Source of the DNA: an uncultured Gammaproteobacteria bacterium
Lineage (GTDB): Bacteria; Pseudomonadota; Gammaproteobacteria; Pseudomonadales; Pseudohongiellaceae
Assembly (NCBI GenBank): GCA_913060695.1
Contig: CAJXUA010000025.1
Location: 1-45,955, forward strand
DNA: 45,955 nt
Direction of reading: 5' to 3'
Shown piece after piece: positions 25,495 to 34,144 of the stretch. The notes under the pieces are model-generated. The model was not told the origin of the DNA. It did no database searches and saw only the letters and a program-made list of their open reading frames with translations. Made by a program: the position numbers and the translations under genes. How positions within the stretch are numbered: position 1 is the first letter of the stretch; every line of letters begins with the position of its first letter.

Positions 25495-27225
25495 ATGGCC
25501 GCTGATCTGAGTCCACGACTAAGAGAACATTTACGATTCATCTACCCGACCCAAGACGTCGACACGCTTGCGCAGACGTTAATAACGACGATGGGGATTA
25601 GTGCAGGCGATGAGAGTCCAAAGCCCCATCAGAACCACTGGGATCAAGCCGACGTTCTATTGATCACCTATGGTGATACGCTTAAAAAGGACGGCGAGAA
25701 GCCCCTGCACACCTTGAAGAAATTCATGTCGGACAAGCTCGCCGATACCATCAACGATGTGCACATACTGCCCTTCTTCCCCTATACCTCGGACGATGGC
25801 TTTTCGATCACCGATTATCTAGCGGTGAACGAGGCACTTGGGGAGTGGGAAGACATAGAGAGCATCGCACGGCAGTTTAAGTTGATGTCTGACCTTGTGA
25901 TCAATCACATGTCGGCACGCAGTCGCTGGTTCGACAACTTCAAGAAACGGATCGACCCGGGTAAAGACTATTTCTTCGAGGCGGACCCATCTAGCGATGT
26001 GTCGAAAGTAGTGCGTCCGCGCACCTCCCCTCTTCTAGTACCGGTCACGACAGAGGATGGTGAGCGCCATGTATGGTGCACTTTCAGCGAAGACCAAGTA
26101 GACCTTAACTTTGGGAATCCACAGGTCTTAGTGGAGTTCGTCAACATCATTCGCCACTACATGGAACGGGGTGTGCGCATCTTCCGACTGGATGCTGTGG
26201 CCTTTCTTTGGAAGCAGATGGGCACTAGCTGCATCCATCTAGATCAGACACACGAGATCATCAAGATTCTGCGCCTGTTGATCGAGCATCGCGACAACTC
26301 CGCGGTGATCATCACCGAAACTAACGTGCCTAACCGCGAGAACCTGACCTATTTCGGCAACGCGAACCAGGCACATGTGATCTATAACTTCTCCTTGCCC
26401 CCGCTGCTGTTGCACACATTGCTCACCGGCAATTGTCGTCACCTGAAGACCTGGATGATGAGTATGCCGCCCTCACAGAACGGTACGGCCTATCTCAATT
26501 TCATCGCCTCTCACGACGGTATTGGCCTGCGCCCCGCCGATGGCTATTTAACACCTGAAGAAAAATTCTCGATGGTGATCAGCGTGCAGCGTTTCGGTGG
26601 CCAGCTGACAATGCGACGCCTAGAGGATGGCAGCGACTCCCCCTACGAGATGAACATCAGCCTCTACGACGCCCTGAAAGGCACCACAGAGAGCGGGCCT
26701 GACCAATGGCAGTTCCAGCGTTTCATCTGCGCACATGCCATCATGCTCGCCCTAGAGGGCATACCGGCCTTCTATATCCACAGCCTGTTCGGAACAGAGA
26801 ACGATCAGGAACGCGTAACTCATACCGGCCGCGCCCGTTCCATCAATCGTCATCAGTGGCAGGTGGAAGATCTTGAGAAACAATTAGAGAACCCCTACTC
26901 CCATCACAGCAAGGTTTTCGTAGAGCTTTCTCGTCTTATTCAATTGCGCCGCAAGCAGCCCGCGTTTCACCCCAACGCGACACAGTTCACCATGCACCTG
27001 GGCTTGTGCCTTTTCGGTTTTTGGCGCCAGAGCATGAGCCGAGCACAGAGCATCTTCTCGATTAACAACGTGACAGCACAGCCTCAGCTACTAAGCCTGA
27101 CAGACCTCAACCTAGTAAGCACAGACACCTGGCAAGACTTGATCAGCGGCCGCCAGTTCGACGAACACACAGGCCAAATCGAGCTTCAGCCCTACCAAAG
27201 CCTGTGGCTGAGCAATAAGTTCTAG
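25495..27225 (+). CDS. GH13_18 phosphorylase, probable glucosylglycerate phosphorylase
   Basis: An alpha-amylase-family phosphorylase of the sucrose phosphorylase subfamily, 576 aa. The catalytic triad is visible as nucleophile Asp233 (RIFRLDAVAF), acid/base Glu275 (VIITETNVPN) and stabiliser Asp341 (FIASHDGIG). The stretch following the nucleophile, LWKQMGTSCIHLDQTHEIIK, resembles the glucosylglycerate phosphorylase branch and not sucrose phosphorylase. The expected reaction is glucosylglycerate plus phosphate to glucose 1-phosphate plus D-glycerate. Genes for synthesis and for glycerate phosphorylation directly upstream support this. True sucrose or glucosylglycerol activity remains possible. 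It is the last gene of the four-gene set, followed at once by a REP-like array. Confidence 0.85.
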   Translation: MAADLSPRLREHLRFIYPTQDVDTLAQTLITTMGISAGDESPKPHQNHWDQADVLLITYGDTLKKDGEKPLHTLKKFMSDKLADTINDVHILPFFPYTSDDGFSITDYLAVNEALGEWEDIESIARQFKLMSDLVINHMSARSRWFDNFKKRIDPGKDYFFEADPSSDVSKVVRPRTSPLLVPVTTEDGERHVWCTFSEDQVDLNFGNPQVLVEFVNIIRHYMERGVRIFRLDAVAFLWKQMGTSCIHLDQTHEIIKILRLLIEHRDNSAVIITETNVPNRENLTYFGNANQAHVIYNFSLPPLLLHTLLTGNCRHLKTWMMSMPPSQNGTAYLNFIASHDGIGLRPADGYLTPEEKFSMVISVQRFGGQLTMRRLEDGSDSPYEMNISLYDALKGTTESGPDQWQFQRFICAHAIMLALEGIPAFYIHSLFGTENDQERVTHTGRARSINRHQWQVEDLEKQLENPYSHHSKVFVELSRLIQLRRKQPAFHPNATQFTMHLGLCLFGFWRQSMSRAQSIFSINNVTAQPQLLSLTDLNLVSTDTWQDLISGRQFDEHTGQIELQPYQSLWLSNKF

Positions 27226-27227
27226 CA

Positions 27228-27340
27228 GATCAAAGGGGGATCAAAGGGGTCAGTATCAAAGGGGTCAGAGTAACTTGATCCTAAAGGATCAAGTTACTCT
27301 GACCCCTTTGATAACCCCTTTGATACTGACCCCTTTGATA
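27228..27340. repeat. REP-like palindrome array 1
   Basis: Units reading TCAAAGGGGTCAG recur in tandem, and the core is a perfect palindrome with 28-base arms (27254-27281 and 27286-27313) around TAAA. The arm contains AAGGGGTCAGAGTAACTTGA. It starts three bases after the phosphorylase stop and may act as its terminator. The rest of this gap (27341-27588) shows no gene or clear promoter to me. Confidence 0.85.
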
Positions 27341-27588
27341 CAAATGATGAGTATATGCCTCTTACGAGTGGCAAAAGGTACGAATAGATCAACACAATAC
27401 TGAGTGACGCATGACTTGCGTCCATATGTTGATTCAATCTGGGCCTGCGAACGCTTCTCCTAGCTAAAGCTTGCTTGAGGGGGATACTCTGGTACTCAAT
27501 GAGATGGCGCGGCAGTTCTTGAGTACTTTATACCGCCCCTACCCATTGCTTTGAATATCCTAAGCAAAACTTTATAAAGAGGCATGCA

Positions 27589-27972
27589 ATGTATTACATA
27601 GTAGATTCTGAAAAATCCTTTAAACAGGCATCCGATGACCTAGACGCTGCTGTAAAGCGTAACGGTTTCGGCGTATTGCATATTCATGACCTAGGTGAAA
27701 CGCTGCGCAGTAAAGGCGTTGAGTTTGCAGAACAGTGTCGTGTATTTGAAGTGTGTAACCCGAAACAGGCTGCGAAGGTGATGTCAACAGATATGCGCCT
27801 GAACATGGCGCTGCCCTGCCGGATCTCGGTGTTCACCGAGAACGGTGTCACGAAAATTGGCCTAATCAAACCAGCGCAGATGCTGTCCGCCCTCTCTGAC
27901 AGCAAGGAACTTGGTGAGATAGCCATAGAAGTTGAAAACGCGACAATCAAGATGGTGGATGAGGCGAAGTAA
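27589..27972 (+). CDS. DUF302-family protein
   Basis: A 127-aa soluble protein of the DUF302 family, whose function is not known. Typical features are the N-terminal strand-helix (SEKSFKQASDDL), RNGFGVLHIHDLG, and CRVFEVCNPKQAAKVM followed by LPCRISVF, with conserved Cys-Asn-Pro and Leu-Pro-Cys-Arg. There is no signal peptide. AGAGG stands about seven bases before the ATG. The gene is enclosed between two nearly identical 28-base-arm palindromes, the second beginning at its stop codon, which makes it look like a separable cassette. Confidence 0.85.
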   Translation: MYYIVDSEKSFKQASDDLDAAVKRNGFGVLHIHDLGETLRSKGVEFAEQCRVFEVCNPKQAAKVMSTDMRLNMALPCRISVFTENGVTKIGLIKPAQMLSALSDSKELGEIAIEVENATIKMVDEAK

Positions 27973-28093
27973 GATCAAAGGATAGATCAAAGGGGTAGAT
28001 AGATCAAAGGGGTCAGAGTAACTTGATCCAAAAGGATCAAGTTACTCTGACCCCTTTGATCAAGTTACTCTGACCCCTTTGATCACTCTTTGA
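27973..28093. repeat. REP-like palindrome array 2
   Basis: A second copy of the element at 27228-27340, with a perfect palindrome of 28-base arms (28002-28029 and 28034-28061) around AAAA, preceded by degenerate GATCAAAGG units and followed by another half unit (28061-28084). It fills the space between the DUF302 stop and the convergent CHAT gene and probably doubles as a bidirectional terminator. Confidence 0.85.
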
Positions 28094-28094
28094 T

Positions 28095-31000
28095 TTATAG
28101 AGAGCTCTGGCTTAGTTGAGCGCGTGGAAACGCTATGTCCTGATCTTGACTAACGGATGTCAGGACATAGGCTGCCCAGTAGAAGGGATTACGATAGGAG
28201 GGGTTTTGTTGAATCTCATTGCGTGTAGCTTGTAAGGCTAAGCTTACGTTGCCAAGATCCAGCAACTGTCGATAGAAAATCGCGATGAAGTCAGCAGAGG
28301 CCCTGTCGGAAACCGGCCAAAGTGTAGAGATCACGTGCTTAACGCCCTGCGCAACAAAACCGCGCGAGATACCCATCATGCCCTCACCTGCTAACGGCCG
28401 TCCCATTGCGGTATCGCAGCCGCTAATCAGTACCAGTTCATTGAAAAAGTCGTGTGAGAAGAGCTCTGGCAATGTAACAAAACCAGAATCAGGCGTACCG
28501 TTTTCATCAACCACTGAGAAGCCCAAACCCACATTGTCATCACTGGCTGCATTAAAGTAGCCATGGGTCGCTATGTGCAGAACCTTCGCGTGGCGAATGT
28601 CTTCACGGGCAAGATTTGCTCTAGAGGCAGACTCGCCCGTCAGCAAAACAGTGCGCTCCTCCGGGAAAAGCGCTGTAATTTTTTCAGCCTCGACTGCCGT
28701 GTTTGCTAAACGTTCTAAATCTCCAGACCAGCTACGCAGCTCTAACGGATTGTAAGGCTCAAGTGTGGCTAACTGCTGAACTGACAGGCCATTGTTAAAG
28801 ACTGGATCTGCGAATATCGCAATATCGGTATTCCCTATATCCTCGTTCACAGTTTTATCCATCAACCAAGTGCTAACAGATGGTAGTTGTTGCAGTGCGA
28901 AACGGTTGCCTAAAGGCTCATAACGCGTGCTACCTGGAAGTGGCAATGCTGAGAACGGCAATGTATGGAGTGAGCCATGTGGCACAATAAATAGCTCATT
29001 GACATTACTAAGTGCGGGAATTTCGCCCAATAGTCGGTCACTAAGTTGCATTAGAGTGCTATATGGAGAAGCGTTAGGATCCGCAAGTGCTAAGCGAGCT
29101 TCAGCAATCAGTTGCTCGGTTCCTTCACGATCGTCTTGTCGCCTGACTGTAAGCTGTTGGGATGTAAGCGTAAATACATAGCTACTGTTCTCTGTCATTA
29201 GGTAAAAAAGAACCGCCTGCTGCGGCAGCAATCTCGCTTGAATCTGCTTTCGAGTCATTGCCGCTGGTACAGGTAGATCTCTTAAACCTTGCAGGCGATA
29301 AAGAGAAAGCAAATCTTGATGTCGATAATAACTTGTAGGAAGACTAATCTCAGAGTCATCGAGTGAATTCGATACTGCATAGACATTGGCGATCTGACTA
29401 ATCATCTTTATTTGGGCACGCTCAGCCTCTGTGTTTGTGCTAACCCCTGGTGATACACCGTGAACAGGCAAAATATTTTCCAATTGGCTTGCAAACTGCT
29501 GGCGTAGACTAATTGCTCTAGAGCGCTCGGTCATATTAAAGGCTTTATCTAGTGCAAGTTCATCGCCGCTGTCTTGATAAATATTGAGGTACATCTCGGC
29601 TAACTTTACATAGACCTCGTGTGTTCTTGAGCTCCAGCTTGGCCCTAGTCTTTCGGACTCCAGCTTTTCATACTGTTGTTCAATAAGATCTACTGCCAAT
29701 AGACCATGGGTTTCGGCTAGTTCATGATCGCTTTGCAACAAGGCTATGCGCATACTCATCGCATGATTATCGATCATATCTACTGGTAGCATTTGATTAT
29801 GTTCATGCTGAGCTAATACCTCACTCATCACTGCACTTGCCGCCTCTTCATCCCCTCTCTTTTGTAGAAACCATGCGTAACTACGTTGAATCCGAATGCG
29901 CGTGGCCAAGGGTACACCTGCTGCGCCCTGCTCCCATGCTAGGCTAATAAAGCGCCACGCTGCATCTGCATCGCCTAGCTCCAAATAATCCTCACTAAGC
30001 TCATAACGAGCCAGCGCGGTTGCGGAAAGATTGTTCGTTATTTCTGACTGCTGAAGACAAAGCGCGTGCTCCGCTTGCGCAGCCTGCGCATCACCATTCA
30101 AACGTAGAGTAGTACCCAATGGACAACGACTAGTCGACGTTACCCCACTGGCCTGTTCAGACAGCTCAACAGAGCGGCGGTAGTAACTTTCTGAGCGCGG
30201 ATAATCCGCGGTGTATTGATAGAGCCTACCCAAATTGGCATAGGTTACGCGATAGACCAAGGGGTCTTCGTCTTCCGTTACCATATCTAGCACTTGCCGG
30301 TAATGAGTGAATGCACGGGGATACTCGCCCAAACGTTCGTAGACAAAACCAAGATTATTTTCAAAAGCGGCTTGGGTGACTCTATCTAAGGAGGATTGCG
30401 AGAAAAACCTTCCTGTTAACATAACATCAATTGAATGACCTAGAATATCTCGACTCTGCGACTGACTCAGCCCTGGCTGTTGGCTATTGATGATTTCTAA
30501 GTAACCGAGAACATCGTAGACACGACCTAAAAGTCTATACTCTTTCTCTGCAGTGATAGAGGCGATTTTGATCATCTGATCAGCCTCGGTAGAACGACCC
30601 TGCTCAAGGTATGCCTCAGCAAGTAATAGACGAATATCAGCGAGATCTCTGCTAGCCTCTCCCGCACTGCCTTGTAACTCGCCCTCAATAATACTTATTG
30701 CGTTTTCGATGCTCGCAATTGCGTCGTCAGTTTGCCTAAGCCGCAGCAGGGCTTCGCCTTGCGTCCAGGAGGCCTTGTATAATGTAGTGGGGTCTTTTAT
30801 CTGGCTCGAAAACAAAGCCTTGAGACGCTCTATGGCCACACTTTGCTCAGACCGACTCATTAACGCCAGTGCTTCAAATAACCCTGCCCTCTCGGTAATT
30901 GGACTACCTGCGGGCAAACTAGCAGCCCCCACCCTCAGATAGATCTGCAGTGCTTCTAATCTCGACGCGGGATTGTCCTCTCCCCAATACATAGAGGCCT

Positions 31001-31391
31001 GAGTCATCTCACGAAGCAAAGTAAGCTCTGCTGTTGAAAAATTTCCGGTGGGTATTTCTAGAATATCGAATGTGCCCGGCTGAGCATGTGCGTACCGAGC
31101 AACTAGGCAAAGCTCCAACACTCTCGCTGCCTCGCCACTCTCCAACAAAATATAGTGGTCTATTCCAGCGCCGCCGGGATGCGCGATGCGCATGCTTGTC
31201 TGCTGGTCTGAGATAAACACACTGAGCTCTTCTTCTATCTGCTCAATGCGCAGCAACACACCCGACGAAGGCGCCAGAGAAACAAGATATTCACCGCGCA
31301 CCCTCTCTGCATCATCTACACAGGCAGCCTGTGCAGTAATGCAGAGAAAATACAACAGGGGAGCTAGCCAATAGGCTCTAAATCGTTTCAT
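28095..31391 (-). CDS. Exported TPR-CHAT caspase-like protease
   Basis: A 1098-aa protein. The ATG at 31391 is chosen because it overlaps the upstream stop (ATGA) and opens a signal peptide, MKRFRAYWLAPLLYFLC to about TAQA (residue 23). About residues 150-640 carry tetratricopeptide-like helix pairs such as FENNLGFVYERLGEYPRAFT and VTYANLGRLYQYTADYPRSE. The C-terminal CHAT domain (about 760-1090) has the clostripain/caspase-type dyad His943 in HIATHGYF and Cys992 in ISGCDTAMG, so it should be an active cysteine protease. It contains PHGSLHTLPFSALP and ends with FYWAAYVLTS, both typical. Last gene of an ECF sigma/anti-sigma operon with a haem peroxidase. Export to the periplasm is inferred from the signal peptide. 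Its target is unknown. Confidence 0.9.
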   Translation of the reverse strand: MKRFRAYWLAPLLYFLCITAQAACVDDAERVRGEYLVSLAPSSGVLLRIEQIEEELSVFISDQQTSMRIAHPGGAGIDHYILLESGEAARVLELCLVARYAHAQPGTFDILEIPTGNFSTAELTLLREMTQASMYWGEDNPASRLEALQIYLRVGAASLPAGSPITERAGLFEALALMSRSEQSVAIERLKALFSSQIKDPTTLYKASWTQGEALLRLRQTDDAIASIENAISIIEGELQGSAGEASRDLADIRLLLAEAYLEQGRSTEADQMIKIASITAEKEYRLLGRVYDVLGYLEIINSQQPGLSQSQSRDILGHSIDVMLTGRFFSQSSLDRVTQAAFENNLGFVYERLGEYPRAFTHYRQVLDMVTEDEDPLVYRVTYANLGRLYQYTADYPRSESYYRRSVELSEQASGVTSTSRCPLGTTLRLNGDAQAAQAEHALCLQQSEITNNLSATALARYELSEDYLELGDADAAWRFISLAWEQGAAGVPLATRIRIQRSYAWFLQKRGDEEAASAVMSEVLAQHEHNQMLPVDMIDNHAMSMRIALLQSDHELAETHGLLAVDLIEQQYEKLESERLGPSWSSRTHEVYVKLAEMYLNIYQDSGDELALDKAFNMTERSRAISLRQQFASQLENILPVHGVSPGVSTNTEAERAQIKMISQIANVYAVSNSLDDSEISLPTSYYRHQDLLSLYRLQGLRDLPVPAAMTRKQIQARLLPQQAVLFYLMTENSSYVFTLTSQQLTVRRQDDREGTEQLIAEARLALADPNASPYSTLMQLSDRLLGEIPALSNVNELFIVPHGSLHTLPFSALPLPGSTRYEPLGNRFALQQLPSVSTWLMDKTVNEDIGNTDIAIFADPVFNNGLSVQQLATLEPYNPLELRSWSGDLERLANTAVEAEKITALFPEERTVLLTGESASRANLAREDIRHAKVLHIATHGYFNAASDDNVGLGFSVVDENGTPDSGFVTLPELFSHDFFNELVLISGCDTAMGRPLAGEGMMGISRGFVAQGVKHVISTLWPVSDRASADFIAIFYRQLLDLGNVSLALQATRNEIQQNPSYRNPFYWAAYVLTSVSQDQDIAFPRAQLSQSSL

Positions 31392-31915
31392 GGATATCCG
31401 CAGCAGTACCATTTTTGGATGTCGTAAAATTTCTCACTTCCAACGTCCGACGTTTTAGGTTGTACATTCCAGACGATCTCATTAACCATGACTTGACGTC
31501 CATCTATCTCACGCAAACCTACATGAACCACGATAGACTTCGTTGCACTTATACTGATTGAACTAGAAATAGCCTTATCACCATATATTACAAAGCGCGC
31601 CGAATTCAAAGGTTCTCTGCCTTGAAAGTCAGGCCCCGTGACCTCCATCCTAAACGCTTTCATAACTGTAGCTGGCACGTTGACAGTAGAACCATTGTGC
31701 GGCACGGAATAAGCGTCCTTAACAATGTCTGGCAACGCAATAATATCAACCTTCACTCCGGATGGCGGATAGTATTGTCCGTTCTTTTTGATTACATCTC
31801 GTTGCCAAACACCTTTCGGGTAATCCTTATTGTAGGACTCATTCTCAACTGTACTTCCCCCGCTGGAAGCCCAATCTTTCGTTACTAGAATTTCTAAGAA
31901 TTCCTCTGGCGTCAT
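31388..31915 (-). CDS. Unknown 175-aa protein between the peroxidase and CHAT genes
   Basis: I do not recognise a family. It starts with AAGGAG six bases before the ATG and ends in an ATGA overlap with the TPR-CHAT gene, so it is translated with it. There is no signal peptide or membrane segment. After a short helical N-terminus (MTPEEFLEIL) it is mostly beta-like, with ISSSISISATKSIVVHVGLR in the middle and the unusual tail KWYCCGYP, a vicinal Cys pair. Tight coupling to the protease suggests a partner or substrate, but this is only inference. Confidence 0.75.
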   Translation of the reverse strand: MTPEEFLEILVTKDWASSGGSTVENESYNKDYPKGVWQRDVIKKNGQYYPPSGVKVDIIALPDIVKDAYSVPHNGSTVNVPATVMKAFRMEVTGPDFQGREPLNSARFVIYGDKAISSSISISATKSIVVHVGLREIDGRQVMVNEIVWNVQPKTSDVGSEKFYDIQKWYCCGYP

Positions 31916-31934
31916 AACTTACTCCTTTTAAACA

Positions 31935-33479
31935 TTATATTTGCTTGGGTTGACTAAATTGGGCCGGGTCAGGAAGTTCAGGATTTACAGCTAGAATCAG
32001 ATCACTCATCTGCAAGAAATATTTTTTCTTACCTCCAGCTTGCACTATCTCTTTACTTGCCCTTATGTCTTGTCGCCTTTCGGCTGAAAAATAATAGGAT
32101 TTTTTATCAAGTTTCAGAAGACCTTTGATGGATTCCGCCAGAATAAGGCTACCCAGAGGACCAAGCCTACCAAAATCCTTTGGCACGTCTACACAAGCTT
32201 CTGCCATTAGGTAGTACCAAAGTGGAGTTTTAGCCAGCAATTCTGGGCATTTTATTCCCAAGAGTGTTTGTGGAGGATAATTCTTGTGCAGATTCAACTC
32301 TTCGCTTGTCAGCGGATTTATAGAAATTCCGCTTTCTAAAAGTTCTTTGGAATAATTTGAGGTAACATATTCGACAATTTCCTGACCACTTCCGAGCCCT
32401 AATTGGGTTCCCCTGATTAGATTTCTTACGGCAAGATTAGTAACTTTAGAATTCTCCAGTGTAGTAGTATTTTGAAGCTCTATTAGTACACGTGGAGAGA
32501 TTTTACGTGCCTTGTTTTTCGAATTGGCAGCAGTTCTTTTAATAGATGGGAAATCAAAAAAATATATCCAGTCAATAATGTGTGACACGGGCAATTTATC
32601 AAATTTTCCGCCAAATTTTCCTTCGCCTGTCATGGAGAAAAGAACATCAAGCGTTGCCGATACATTACTATTCAAGGCATACTCATCTAGTACCATGGAA
32701 TGCCCAAACCTAGCAGCAGCACCTATAAACTCTATCGGCAATACCGATGGTTCACCTGGTTCAATTTTCCAAAGAATGCTGAGATCATTTTCTATTATGG
32801 CGCTCCACACTTGAGGGTGGATAATCTCAAATAAATAATCATAAAGAATAACTTCTTGATAGTGCAGTATCACTTGCTCTTTAGCGGCTTCAAACAATTC
32901 ATCAGTCGACAATCCAGGTTCATCACAACATATATTTTTTACGAAATAATTATGAAGTTTCAAAAACTGTAAATGTAATTGCGAGACAATCAAATTCTCA
33001 TCATTGCGATCATCGGCTATTATCGCCTTCCCATTTTCTCTTGGGAGATCATAGTCTGCTAGTACTGATTTTTCATTTACAAATGCCGCGCCTAAGCGCA
33101 TCAATGCTGACCCTTCCTGTCTAAACCGATTAGACGCGCTAGGATTAGCACCATAGACACTACTTAGGTCTAGCTGGGAAGTTACAGAGCTGTAAAGGCG
33201 ATCGTTCACGAGTGCGGCAATGGTTAGTTTATGACCTTTTCCCCGTAAACGGCTTAGATCGTGCGCAAGAAATTGTCCTAGATACGCATAACCTGAAAGT
33301 GTCGAGGCTCCCGAGACAACGATTTCGGACATTGCATCGCCCAGGGCATGCATCGGCGGTTCTTTAAAAACTGCCTGAGAGATTTTGTTATCGAATAATG
33401 TATAAAGAATAACGTCTGGAGACAGGCCACTTTTTTCTCGGTTGCCCTTATTTATTAGCTGCCTCATGTCTATCCCCAT
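31935..33479 (-). CDS. Animal-type haem peroxidase (bacterial myeloperoxidase/peroxidasin superfamily)
   Basis: A 514-aa haem enzyme that would use hydrogen peroxide to oxidise halides or organic substrates. Superfamily landmarks are in order: distal His73 with Asp74 in LGQFLAHDLS, the calcium-loop motif DLSSVYG (104-110), catalytic Arg158 in DDRNDE, LHLQFLKLHNYF (168-179), and proximal His260 in AARFGHSMV. No signal peptide or membrane segment is seen, although the CHAT protein from the same operon has one. The ATG at 33479 is used; an ATG at 33467, after GGGGATAGAC, may be the true start. The gene is visibly richer in AT than the housekeeping genes, which hints at transfer. Confidence 0.9.
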   Translation of the reverse strand: MGIDMRQLINKGNREKSGLSPDVILYTLFDNKISQAVFKEPPMHALGDAMSEIVVSGASTLSGYAYLGQFLAHDLSRLRGKGHKLTIAALVNDRLYSSVTSQLDLSSVYGANPSASNRFRQEGSALMRLGAAFVNEKSVLADYDLPRENGKAIIADDRNDENLIVSQLHLQFLKLHNYFVKNICCDEPGLSTDELFEAAKEQVILHYQEVILYDYLFEIIHPQVWSAIIENDLSILWKIEPGEPSVLPIEFIGAAARFGHSMVLDEYALNSNVSATLDVLFSMTGEGKFGGKFDKLPVSHIIDWIYFFDFPSIKRTAANSKNKARKISPRVLIELQNTTTLENSKVTNLAVRNLIRGTQLGLGSGQEIVEYVTSNYSKELLESGISINPLTSEELNLHKNYPPQTLLGIKCPELLAKTPLWYYLMAEACVDVPKDFGRLGPLGSLILAESIKGLLKLDKKSYYFSAERRQDIRASKEIVQAGGKKKYFLQMSDLILAVNPELPDPAQFSQPKQI

Positions 33480-33504
33480 ATTCTTATTGTAGGGTAAAAA
33501 CGGT

Positions 33505-34143
33505 TTACTCGAACCTGAGCTGGTAGCTTACTACTGGCTCCAGCCCATTCTCCTTCTGTACAGTCAATTGATAGCGACCGTTCAAACCACTTGGCGTAAG
33601 TAGCCTGACGATGCCATTGCCATCAGGCATTGTGCGAAACACTTGGCTCGCACCTTCGCCGTCTTGGCGCAGACTCAGCAAATAGGCTGTTTGCTCTACA
33701 TCTATGCCTACATCCACCTGCAATAAATGCACACCTGATGTCAAAACGATATCATTTGAAGCATTGCGCATTTGCCCTACATTGACGACTGAGTTCACAG
33801 CGTAGCCCGCTCGCGTATTACTCTCATCGACCTGCTGAATATAGTTCATGCCGCTAAATGCCAAGCCAATTGCAACTAATAGAGACGCTGCAAGTGACAT
33901 TGGCTGTTTAATCCAAAGAGTAAATGGCAACACTTTAGCTGACCTATGTGCTTTTAATGTCTCGTCAAACAGAGGCTTCTGGTCCTTGAATGCGGTGTGC
34001 ATCAGCTCCACTTGCTGAACCTTTTTGAAGAACTGCGGATCCTCTAGCATGCGCAGCTCAAAATCTTCTAATTCCTTTGTGTCTAGACGCCCTTGCAAAT
34101 ACTGGTCAATCACGTCATCCGACTCATTTGTTCTGATATTCAT
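33505..34143 (-). CDS. Membrane anti-sigma factor
   Basis: A 212-aa single-pass protein. The ATG at 34143 follows GGAGG by five bases and begins one base after the sigma-factor stop. The N-terminal cytoplasmic part reads VIDQYLQGRLDTKELEDFEL, typical of anti-sigma domains, but has no zinc-binding His-x3-Cys-x2-Cys motif. A membrane helix lies at about residues 80-100 (PMSLAASLLVAIGLAFSG), and the beta-rich remainder should be periplasmic. It presumably holds the ECF sigma factor inactive until an envelope signal arrives. Confidence 0.82.
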   Translation of the reverse strand: MNIRTNESDDVIDQYLQGRLDTKELEDFELRMLEDPQFFKKVQQVELMHTAFKDQKPLFDETLKAHRSAKVLPFTLWIKQPMSLAASLLVAIGLAFSGMNYIQQVDESNTRAGYAVNSVVNVGQMRNASNDIVLTSGVHLLQVDVGIDVEQTAYLLSLRQDGEGASQVFRTMPDGNGIVRLLTPSGLNGRYQLTVQKENGLEPVVSYQLRFE

Positions 34144-34144
34144 A

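Noticed and set aside
28095-31391. Type III-E CRISPR Csx29 or gasdermin-activating protease
   Set aside because: No cas genes, no gasdermin-like gene with a membrane-pore domain, and the protein has a signal peptide; only the general TPR-CHAT architecture is shared.
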